64,000 nt of DNA from Pohlia nutans (taxonomy: Eukaryota; Streptophyta; Bryopsida; Bryales; Mniaceae). Position numbers and translations under genes: made by a program. Shown here one piece after another: positions 1-11,300 of the stretch; positions within the stretch are counted from its first letter, which is position 1; the number at the start of each line of letters is the position of its first letter. The stretch spans positions 28,110,253-28,174,252 of the forward strand of contig CM040087.1 in the NCBI GenBank assembly GCA_022496805.1, read 5' to 3'. The notes beneath the pieces were generated by a model. It was not told the origin of the DNA and did no database searches. It saw only the letters and a program-made list of their open reading frames with translations.

Positions 1-479
1 GGCGTGGGATAGGGGTCGTGGCCGAGGCCTATATCCCAGGGTCCAAGAATCACAATGAGTACTCGTCACGTACGAGCTGAGGTGTGAGTGGTGAGGGACA
101 ATTCTCGAACTTGTTGGGGCATAGGTGAGGCGTCGTGGCCGAGGCCTATATCCCAAGGTCCATGAATCACAATGACTACTCCTCATGTACGAGCTGGGGT
201 GTGAATGGCGAGGGAGAATTCTCGAACTCGCTAGGGCGTGGGTGAGGCGTCGTGGCCGAGGCCTATATCCCACGGTCAAGGCTTCACAATGAGTACTCGT
301 CACGTGACGAGCTAGGGTCACAGGTGAGGGGAGAATTCTCGAACTCGCTGAGGCGTGGAATAGGCGTCGTCGCCGAGGCCTATATCCCAGGGTCCAAGAA
401 TCACAATGAGTACTCGTCACGTACGAGCTGAGGTGTGAGTGGTGAGGGACAATTCTCGAACTTGTTGGGGCATGGGTGA

Positions 480-2350
480 GGCGTCGTGGCCGAGGCCTAT
501 ATCCCAGGGTCCATGAATCACAATGACTACTCCTCACGTACGAGCTGGGGTGTGAATGGCGAGGGAGAATTCTCGATCTCGCTAGGGCGTGGGTGAGGCG
601 TCGTGGCCGAGGCCTATATCCCAGGGTCAAGGCTTCACAATGAGTACTCGTCACGTGACGAGCTAGGGTCATAGGTGAGGGGAGAATTCTCGAACTTGCT
701 GGGGCGTGGGATAGGGGTCGTGGCCGAGGCCTATATCCCAGGGTCCAAGAATCACAATGAGTACTCGTAACGTACGAGCTGAGGTGTGAGTGGTGAGGGA
801 CAATTCTCGAACTTGTAGGGGCATAGGTGAGGCGTCGTGGCCGAGGCCTATATCCCAGGGTCAAGGCTTCACAATGAGTACTCGTCACGTGACGAGCTAG
901 GGTCATAGGTGAGGGGAGAATTCTCGAACTTGCTGAGGCGTGGAATAGGCGTCGTCGCCGAGGCCTATATCCCAGGGTCCAAGAATCACAATGAGTACTC
1001 GTCACGTACGAGCTGAGGTGTGAGTGGTGAGGGACAATTCTAGAACTTGTTGGGGCATGGGTGAGGCGTCGTGGCCGAGGCCTATATCCCAGGGTCCATG
1101 AATCACAATGACTACTCCTCACGTACGAGCTGGGGTGTAAATGGCGAGGGAGAATTCTCGATCTCGCTAGGGCGTGCGTGAGGCGTCGTGGCCGAGGCCT
1201 ATATCCCAGGGTCAAGGCTTCACAATGAGTACTCGTCACGTGACGAGCTAGGGTCATAGGTGAGGGGAGAGTTCTCGAACTTGCTGGGGCGTGGGATAGG
1301 GGTCGTGGCCGAGGCCTATATCCCAGGGTCCAAGAATCACAATGAGTACTCGTCACGTACGAGCTGAGGTGTGAGTGGTGAGGGACAATTCTCGAACTTG
1401 TTGGGGCATGGGTGAGGCGTCGTGGCCGAGGCCTATATCCCAGGGTCCATGAATCACAATGACTACTCCTCACGTACGAGCTGGGGTGTGAATGGCGAGG
1501 GAGAATTCTCGATCTCGCTAGGGCGTGGGTGAGGCGTCGTGGCCGAGGCCTATATCCCAGGGTCAAGGCTTCACAATGAGTACTCGTCACGTGACGAGCT
1601 ACGGTCATAGGTGAGGGGAGAATTCTCGAACTTGCTGGGGCGTGGGATAGGGGTCGTGGCCGAGGCCTATATCCCAGGGTCCAAGAATCACAATGAGTAC
1701 TCGTAACGTACGAGCTGAGGTGTGAGTGGTGAGGGACAATTCTCGAACTTGTAGGGGCATAGGTGAGGCGTCGTGGCCGAGGCCTATATCCCAGGGTCAA
1801 GGCTTCACAATGAGTACTCGTCACGTGACGAGCTAGGGTCATAGGTGAGGGGAGAATTCTCGAACTTGCTGAGGCGTGGAATAGGCGTCGTCGCCGAGGC
1901 CTATATCCCAGGGTCCAAGAATCACAATGAGTACTCGTCACGTACGAGCTGAGGTGTGAGTGGTGAGGGACAATTCTCGAACTTGTTGGGGCATGGGTGA
2001 GGCGTCGTGGCCGAGGCCTATATCCCAGGGTCCATGAATCACAATGACTACTCCTCACGTACGAGCTGGGGTGTAAATGGCGAGGGAGAATTCTCGATCT
2101 CGCTAGGGCGTGCGTGAGGCGTCGTGGCCGAGGCCTATATCCCAGGGTCAAGGCTTCACAATGAGTACTCGTCACGTGACGAGCTAGGGTCATAGGTGAG
2201 GGGAGAGTTCTCGAACTTGCTGGGGCGTGGGATAGGGGTCGTGGCCGAGGCCTATATCCCAGGGTCCAAGAATCACAATGAGTACTCGTCACGTACGAGC
2301 TGAGGTGTGAGTGGTGAGGGACAATTCTCGAACTTCTTGGGGCATTAGTG
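480..2350. repeat. Tandem duplication with 936-bp period (8 monomers)
   Basis: Rare variants recur 936 bp apart. The gtaacgtacgag monomer starts at 720 and again at 1656, GTCGCC is at 954 and 1890, and the gggcgtgcgtgagg variant lies just before 1188 and 2124. The copies correspond from roughly 486-1421 to 1422-2357 and diverge beyond those limits. 936 is exactly eight monomers. Confidence 0.75.
1305..1655. repeat. Representative 351-bp higher-order trimer (classes A-B-C)
   Basis: Class A (1305-1421) has tccaagaatc, the 15-nt palindrome variant and GAGGGACAATTC. Class B (1422-1538) has tccatgaatc, gactactcctcacg, and gaatggcgagg. Class C (1539-1655) has tcaaggcttc, the full 16-nt palindrome and gggtcataggtgagg. 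The order A-B-C repeats over most of the first 12 kb. At about 720-953 and 1656-1889 an A monomer is followed directly by C, so B is missing, as expected from unequal crossing-over in register. Confidence 0.9.
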
Positions 2351-4129
2351 AGGCGTCGTGGCCGAGGCCTATATCCCAGGGTCCATGAATCACAATGACT
2401 ACTCCTCACGTACGAGCTGGGGTGTGAATGGCGAGGGAGAATTCTCGAACTCGCTAGGGCGTGGGTGAGGCGTCGTGGCCGAGGCCTATATCCCAGGGTC
2501 AAGGCTTCACAATGAGTACTCGTCACGTGACGAGCTAGGGTCATAGGTGAGGGGAGAATTCTCGAACTTGCTGAGGCGTTTCATAGGGTCGTGGCCGAGG
2601 CCTATATCCCAGGGTCCAAGAATCACAATGAGTACTCGTCACGTACGAGCTGAGGTGTGAGTGGTGAGGGACAATTCTCGAACTTGTTGGGGCATGGGTG
2701 AGGCGTCGTGGCCGAGGCCTATATCCCAGGGTCCATGAATCACAATGACTACTCCTCACGTACGAGCTGGGGTGTGAATGGCGAGGGAGAATTCTCGATC
2801 TCGCTAGGGCGTGGGTGAGGCGTCGTGGCCGAGGCCTATATCCCAGGGTCAAGGCTTCACAATGAGTACTCGTCACGTGACGAGCTAGGGTCATAGGTGA
2901 GGGGAGAATTCTCGAACTTGCTGGGGCGTGGGATAGGGGTCGTGGCCGAGGCCTATATCCCAGGGTCCAAGAATCACAATGAGTACTCGTAACGTACGAG
3001 CTGAGGTGTGAGTGGTGAGGGACAATTCTCGAACTTGTAGGGGCATAGGTGAGGCGTCGTGGCCGAGGCCTATATCCCAGGGTCCATGAATCACAATGAC
3101 TACTCCTCACGTACGAGCTGGGGTGTGAATGGCGAGGGAGAATTCTCGAACTCGCTAGGGCGTGGGTGAGGCGTCGTGGCCGAGGCCTATATCCCAGGGT
3201 CAAGGCTTCACAATGAGTACTCGTCACGTGACGAGCTAGGGTCATAGGTGAGGGGAGAATTCTCGAACTTGCTGGGGCGTGGGATAGGCGTCGTGGCCGA
3301 GGCCTATATCCCAGGGTCCAAGAATCACAATGAGTACTCGTCACGTACGAGCTGAGGTGTGAGTGGTGAGGGACAATTCTCGAACTTGTTGGGGCATGGG
3401 TGAGGCGTCGTGGCCGAGGCCTATATCCCAGGGTCCATGAATCACTATGACTACTCCTCACGTACGAGCTGGGGTGTGAATGGCGAGGGAGAATTCTCGA
3501 TCTCGCTAGGGCGTGGGTGAGGCGTCGTGGCCGAGGCCTATATCCCAGGGTCAAGGCTTCACAATGAGTACTCGTCACGTGACGAGCTAGGGTCATAGGT
3601 GAGGGGAGAATTCTCGAACTTGTTGGGGCGTGGGATAGGGGTCGTGGCCGAGGCCTATATCCCAGGGTCCAAGAATCACAATGAGTACTCGTCACGTACG
3701 AGCTGAGGTGTGAGTGGTGAGGGACAATTCTCGAACTTGTAGGGGCATAGGTGAGGCGTCGTGGCCGAGGCCTATATCCCAGGGTCCATGAATCACAATG
3801 ACTACTCCTCACGTACGAGCTGGGGTGTGAATGGCGAGGGAGAATTCTCGAACTCGCTAGGGCGTGGGTGAGGCGTCGTGGCCGAGGCCTATATCCCAGG
3901 GTCAAGGCTTCACAATGAGTACTCGTCACGTGACGAGCTAGGGTCATAGGTGAGGGGAGAATTCTCGAACTTGCTGAGGCGTGGAATAGGCGTCGTCGCC
4001 GAGGCCTATATCCCAGGGTCCAAGAATCACAATGAGTACTCGTCACGTACGAGCTGAGGTGTGAGTGGTGAGGGACAATTCTCGAACTTGTTGGAGCATG
4101 GGTGAGGCGTCGTGGCCGAGGCCTATATC

Positions 4130-7100
4130 CCAGGGTCCATGAATCACAATGACTACTCCTCACGTACGAGCTGGGGTGTAAATGGCGAGGGAGAATTCTC
4201 GATCTCGCTAGGGCGTGCGTGAGGCGTCGTGGCCGAGGCCTATATCCCAGGGTCAAGGCTTCACAATGAGTACTCGTCACGTGACGAGCTAGGGTCATAG
4301 GTGAGGGGAGAATTCTCGAACTTGCTGGGGCGTGGGATAGGGGTCGTGGCCGAGGCCTATATCCCAGGGTCCAAGAATCACAATGAGTACTCGTCACGTA
4401 CGAGCTGAGGTGTGAGTGGTGAGGGACAATTCTCGAACTTCTTGGGGCATTAGTGAGGCGTCGTGGCCGAGGCCTATATCCCAGGGTCCATGAATCACAA
4501 TGACTACTCCTCACGTACGAGCTGGGGTGTGAATGGCGAGGGAGAATTCTCGAACTCGCTAGGGCGTGGGTGAGGCGTCGTGGCCGAGGCCTATATCCCA
4601 GGGTCAAGGCTTCACAATGAGTACTCGTCACGTGACGAGCTAGGGTCATAGGTGAGGGGAGAATTCTCGAACTTGCTGAGGCGTTTGATAGGGGTCGTGG
4701 CCGAGGCCTATATCCCAGGGTCCAAGAATCACAATGAGTACTCGTCACGTACGAGCTGAGGTGTGAGTGGTGAGGGACAATTCTCGAACTTGTTGGGGCA
4801 TGGGTGAGGCGTCGTGGCCGAGGCCTATATCCCAGGGTCCATGAATCACAATGACTACTCCTCACGTACGAGCTGGGGTGTGAATGGCGAGGGAGAATTC
4901 TCGATCTCGCTAGGGCGTGGGTGAGGCGTCGTGGCCGAGGCCTATATCCCAGGGTCAAGGCTTCACAATGAGTACTCGTCACGTGACGAGCTAGGGTCAT
5001 AGGTGAGGGGAGATTTCTCGAACTTGCTGGGGCGTGGGATAGGGGTCGTGGCCGAGGCCTATATCCCAGGGTCCAAGAATCACAATGAGTACTCGTCACG
5101 TACGAGCTGAGGTGTGAGTGGTGAGGGACAATTCTCAAACTTCTTGGGGCATAGGTGAGGCGTCGTGGCCGAGGCCTATATCCCAGGGTCCATGAATCAC
5201 AATGACTACTCCTCACGTACGAGCTGGGGTGTAAATGGCGAGGGAGAATTCTCGAACTCGCTAGGGCGTGGGTGAGGCGTCGTGGCCGAGGCCTATATCC
5301 CAGGGTCAAGGCTTCACAATGAGTACTCGTCACGTGACGAGCTAGGGTCATAGGTGAGGGGAGAATTCTCGAACTTGCTGGGGCGTGGGATAGGCGTCGT
5401 GGCCGAGGCCTATATCCCAGGGTCCAAGAATCACAATGAGTACTCGTCACGTACGAGCTGAGGTGTGAGTGGTGAGGGACAATTCTCGAACTTGTTGGGG
5501 CATGGGTGAGGCGTCGTGGCCGAGGCCTATATCCCAGGGTCCATGAATCACTATGACTACTCCTCACGTACGAGCTGGGGTGTGAATGGCGAGGGAGAAT
5601 TCTCGAACTCGCTAGGGCGTGGGTGAGGCGTCGTGGCCGAGGCCTATATCCCAGGGTCAAGGCTTTACAATGAGTACTCGTCACTTGACGAGCTAGGGTC
5701 ATAGGTGAGGGGAGAAATCTCGAACTCGCTGAGACGTGGGATAGGCGTCGTGGCCGAATCCTATTTCCCAGGGTCCAAGAATCACAATGGGTACTCGTCA
5801 TGTACGAGCTGGGGTGTGAGTGGTGAGGGAGAGTTCTCGAACTTGCTGGGGCGTGGGATAGGCGTCGTGGCCGAGGCCTATATCCCAGGGTCCAAGAATC
5901 ACAATGAGTACTCGTCACGTACGAGCTGGGGTGTGAGTGGTGAGGGACAATTCTCAAACTTGCTGGGGCATGCGTGAGGCGTCGTGGCCAACGCCTGTAT
6001 CCCAGGGTCCATGAATCACAATGAGTACTCGTGACGTACGAGCTGGGGTGAGAGGTGAGGGGAGAATTCTCGAACTCGCGGGGGCGTGGGATAGGCGTCG
6101 TGGTCGAGGCCTATATCCGAGGGTCAAGGTTTCACAACTAGTACACGTCACGTGACGAGCTGGGGTGAGAGGTGAAGGGAGAAATCTCGAACTCGCTGGG
6201 GCGTGGGATAGGCGTCGTAGCCGAGGCCTATATCCCAGGGTCCATGAATCACAATGACTACTCCTCACGTACGAGCTGGGGTGTAAATGGCGAGGGAGAA
6301 TTCTCGATCTCGCTAGGGCGTGCGTGAGGCGTCGTGGCCGAGGCCTATATCCCAGGGTCAAGGCTTCACAATGAGTACTCGTCACGTGACGAGCTAGGGT
6401 CATAGGTGAGGGGAGAATTCTCGAACTTGCTGGGGCGTGGGATAGGGGTCGTGGCCGAGGCCTATATCCCAGGGTCCAAGAATCACAATGAGTACTCGTC
6501 ACGTACGAGCTGAGGTGTGAGTGGTGAGGGACAATTCTCGAACTTCTTGGGGCATTAGTGAGGCGTCGTGGCCGAGGCCTATATCCCAGGGTCCATGAAT
6601 CACAATGACTACTCCTCACGTACGAGCTGGGGTGTGAATGGCGAGGGAGAATTCTCGAACTCGCTAGGGCGTGGGTGAGGCGTCGTGGCCGAGGCCTATA
6701 TCCCAGGGTCAAGGCTTCACAATGAGTACTCGTCACGTGACGAGCTAGGGTCATAGGTGAGGGGAGAATTCTCGAACTTGCTGAGGCGTTTGATAGGGGT
6801 CGTGGCCGAGGCCTATATCCCAGGGTCCAAGAATCACAATGAGTACTCGTCACGTACGAGCTGAGGTGTGAGTGGTGAGGGACAATTCTCGAACTTGTTG
6901 GGGCATGGGTGAGGCGTCGTGGCCGAGGCCTATATCCCAGGGTCCATGAATCACAATGACTACTCCTCACGTACGAGCTGGGGTGTGAATGGCGAGGGAG
7001 AATTCTCGATCTCGCTAGGGCGTGGGTGAGGCGTCGTGGCCGAGGCCTATATCCCAGGGTCAAGGCTTCACAATGAGTACTCGTCACGTGACGAGCTAGG

Positions 7101-8345
7101 GTCATAGGTGAGGGGAGATTTCTCGAACTTGCTGGGGCGTGGGATAGGGGTCGTGGCCGAGGCCTATATCCCAGGGTCCAAGAATCACAATGAGTACTCG
7201 TCACGTACGAGCTGAGGTGTGAGTGGTGAGGGACAATTCTCAAACTTCTTGGGGCATAGGTGAGGCGTCGTGGCCGAGGCCTATATCCCAGGGTCCATGA
7301 ATCACAATGACTACTCCTCACGTACGAGCTGGGGTGTAAATGGCGAGGGAGAATTCTCGAACTCGCTAGGGCGTGGGTGAGGCGTCGTGGCCGAGGCCTA
7401 TATCCCAGGGTCAAGGCTTCACAATGAGTACTCGTCACGTGACGAGCTAGGGTCATAGGTGAGGGGAGAATTCTCGAACTTGCTGGGGCGTGGGATAGGC
7501 GTCGTGGCCGAGGCCTATATCCCAGGGTCCAAGAATCACAATGAGTACTCGTCACGTACGAGCTGAGGTGTGAGTGGTGAGGGACAATTCTCGAACTTGT
7601 TGGGGCATGGGTGAGGCGTCGTGGCCGAGGCCTATATCCCAGGGTCCATGAATCACTATGACTACTCCTCACGTACGAGCTGGGGTGTGAATGGCGAGGG
7701 AGAATTCTCGAACTCGCTAGGGCGTGGGTGAGGCGTCGTGGCCGAGGCCTATATCCCAGGGTCAAGGCTTTACAATGAGTACTCGTCACTTGACGAGCTA
7801 GGGTCATAGGTGAGGGGAGAAATCTCGAACTCGCTGAGACGTGGGATAGGCGTCGTGGCCGAATCCTATTTCCCAGGGTCCAAGAATCACAATGGGTACT
7901 CGTCATGTACGAGCTGGGGTGTGAGTGGTGAGGGAGAGTTCTCGAACTTGCTGGGGCGTGGGATAGGCGTCGTGGCCGAGGCCTATATCCCAGGGTCCAA
8001 GAATCACAATGAGTACTCGTCACGTACGAGCTGGGGTGTGAGTGGTGAGGGACAATTCTCAAACTTGCTGGGGCATGCGTGAGGCGTCGTGGCCAACGCC
8101 TGTATCCCAGGGTCCATGAATCACAATGAGTACTCGTGACGTACGAGCTGGGGTGAGAGGTGAGGGGAGAATTCTCGAACTCGCGGGGGCGTGGGATAGG
8201 CGTCGTGGTCGAGGCCTATATCCGAGGGTCAAGGTTTCACAACTAGTACACGTCACGTGACGAGCTGGGGTGAGAGGTGAGGGGAGAAATCTCGAACTCG
8301 CTGGGGCGTGGGATAGGCGTCGTAGCCGAGGCCTATATCCCAGGG
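4130..8345. repeat. Tandem duplication with 2105-bp period (18 monomers minus 1 bp)
   Basis: The segment from about 4135 to 6239 is repeated at about 6240 to 8344. Matching rare variants include gatctcgctagggcgtgcg at 4201 and 6306, gcgtttgatagggg at 4681 and 6786, and the 5705-5977 segment, whose conceptual translation is identical to that of 7810-8082. The period is 18 x 117 minus 1 because each copy holds one 116-bp chimeric monomer. A third, shorter relative follows 1871 bp later (9681-9953, 16 monomers minus 1). Confidence 0.8.
5985..6100. repeat. Example of a 116-bp chimeric monomer
   Basis: This monomer combines ggccaacgcctgtatccc, the 15-nt palindrome form (gtgacgtacgag), and the class-C type tail (gtgagaggtgagggg). 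Normal classes pair the 16-nt palindrome with the shorter tail or the 15-nt form with the longer tail, so both total 117 bp. Pairing short with short gives 116 bp. The same chimera recurs near 8,095, 9,960, 21,775, 38,030 and 40,600 and explains why several duplication periods are one or two bases short of a multiple of 117. Confidence 0.65.
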
Positions 8346-11300
8346 TCCAAGAATCACAATGAGTACTCGTCACGTACGAGCTGAGGTGTGAGTGGTGAGG
8401 GACAATTCTCGAACTTGTTGGGGCATGGGTGAGGCGTCGTGGCCGAGGCCTATATCCCAGGGTCCATGAATCACAATGACTACTCGTCACGTACGAGCTG
8501 GGGTGTGAATGGCGAGGGAGAATTCTCGATCTCGCTAGGGCGTGGGTGAGGCGTCGTGGCCGAGGCCTATATCCCAGGGTCAAGGCTTCACAATGAGTAC
8601 TCGTCACGTGACGACCTAGGGTCATAGGTGAGGGGAGAATTCTCGAACTTGCTGGGGCGTGGGATAGGGGTCGTGGCCGAGGCCTATATCCCAGGGTCCA
8701 AGAATCACAATGAGTACTCGTCACGTACGAGCTGAGGTGTGAGTGGTGAGGGACAATTCTCGAACTTGTTGGGGCATAGGTGAGGCGTCGTGGCCGAGGC
8801 CTATATCCCAGGGTCCATGAATCACAATGACTACTCCTCACGTACGAGCTGGGGTGTGAATGGCGAGGGAGAATTCTCGAACTCGCTAGGGCGTGGGTGA
8901 GGCGTCGTGGCCGAGGCCTATATCCCAGGGTCAAGGCTTCACAATGAGTACTCGTCACGTGACGAGCTAGGGTCATAGGTGAGGGGAGAATTCTCGAACT
9001 CGCTGAGGCGTGGAATAGGCGTCGTCGCCGAGGCCTATATCCCAGGGTCCAAGAATCACAATGAGTACTCGTCACGTACGAGCTGAGGTGTGAGAAGTGA
9101 GGGACAATTCTCGAACTTGTTGGGGCATGGGTGAGGCGTCGTGGCCGAGGCCTATATCCCAGGGTCCATGAATCACAATGACTACTCCTCACGTACGAGC
9201 TGGGGTGTGAATGGCGAGGGAGAATTCTCGAACTCGCTAGGGCGTGGGTGAGGCGTCGTGGCCGAGGCCTATATCCCAGGGTCAAGGCTTCACAATGAGT
9301 ACTCGTCACGTGACGAGCTAGAGTCATAGGTGAGGGGAGAATTCTCGAACTTGCTGGGGCGTGGGATAGGCGTCGTGGCCGAGGCCAATATCCCTGGGTC
9401 CAAGAATCACAATGAGTACTCGTCACGTACGAGCTGAGGTGTGAGTGGTGAGGGACAATTCTCGAACTTGTTGGGGCATGGGTGAGGCGTCGTGGCCGAG
9501 GCCTATATCCCAGGGTCCATGAATCACAATGACTACTCCTCACGTACGAGCTGGGGTGTGAATGGCGAGGGAGAATTCTCGAACTCGCTAGGGCGTGGGT
9601 GAGGCGTCGTGGCCGAGGCCTATATCCCAGGGTCAAGGCTTTACAATGAGTACTCGTCACTTGACGAGCTAGGGTCATAGGTGAGGGAAGAAATCTCGAA
9701 CTCGCTGAGACGTGGGATAGGCGTCGTGGCCGAATCCTATATCCCAGGGTCCAAGAATCACAATAGGTACTCGTCATATACGAGCTGGGGTGTGAGTGGT
9801 GAGGGAGAGTTCTCGAACTTGCTGGGGCGTGGGATAGGCGTCGTGGCCGAGGCCTATATCCCAGGGTCCAAGAATCACAATGAGTACTCGTCACGTACGA
9901 GCTGGGGTGTGAGTGGTGAGGGACAATTCTCAAACTTGCTGGGGCATGCGTGAGGCGTCGTGGCCAACGCCTGTATCCCAGGGTCCATGAATCACAATGA
10001 GTACTCGTGACGTACGAGCTGGGGTGAGAGGTGAGGGGAGAATTCTCGAACTCGCTGGGGCGTGGGATAGGCGTCGTGGTCGAGGCCTATATCCGAGGGT
10101 CAAGGTTTCACAACTAGTACACGTCACGTGACGAGCTGGGGTGAGTGGTGAGGGGAGAAATCTCGAACTCGCTGGGGCGTGGGATAGGCGTCGTAGCCGA
10201 GGCCTATATCCCAGGGTCCAAGAATCACAATGAGTACTCGTCACGTACGAGCTGAGGTGTGAGTGGTGAGGGACAATTCTCGAACTTGTTGGGGCATGGG
10301 TGAGGCGTCGTGGCCGAGGCCTATATCCCAGGGTCCATGAATCACAATGACTACTCCTCACGTACGAGCTGGGGTGTGAATGGCGAGGGAGAATTCTCGA
10401 TCTCGCTAGGGCGTGGGTGAGGCGTCGTGGCCGAGGCCTATATCCCAGGGTCAAGGCTTCACAATGAGTACTCGTCACGTGACGAGCTAGGGTCATAGGT
10501 GAGGGGAGAATTCTCGAACTCGCTGAGGCGTGGGATAGGCGTCGTAGCCGAGGCCTATAGCCCAGGGTCCAAGAATCACAATGAGTACTCGTCACGTACG
10601 AGCTGAGGTGTGAGTGGTGAGGGACAATTCTCGAACTTGTTGGGGCATGGGTGAGGCGTCGTGGCCGAGGCCTATATCCCAGGGTCCATGAATCACAATG
10701 ACTACTCCTCACGTACGAGCTGGGGTGTGAATGGCGAGGGAGAATTCTCGATCTCGCTAGGGCGTGGGTGAGGCGTCGTGGCCGAGGCCTATATCCCAGG
10801 GTCAAGGCTTCACAATGAGTACTCGTCACGTGACGAGCTAGGGTCATAGGTGAGGGGAGAATTCTCGAACTTGCTGGGGCGTGGGATAGGGGTCGTGGCC
10901 GAGGCCTATATCCCAGGGTCCAAGAATCACAATGAGTACTCGTCACGTACGAGCTGAGGTGTGAGTGGTGAGGGACAATTCTCGAACTTCTTGGGGCATA
11001 GGTGAGGCGTCGTGGCCGAGGCCTATATCCCAGGGTCCATGAATCACAATGACTACTCCTCACGTACGAGCTGGGGTGTGAATGGCGAGGGAGAATTCTC
11101 GAACTCGCTAGGGCGTGGGTGAGGCGTCGTGGCCGAGGCCTATATCCCAGGGTCAAGGCTTCACAATGAGTACTCGTCACGTGATGAGCTAGGGTCATAG
11201 GTGAGGCGAGAATTCTCGAACTTGCTGGGGCGTGGGATAGGCGTCGTGGCCGAGGCCTATATCCCGGGGTCCAAGAATCACAATGAGTACTCGTCACGTA

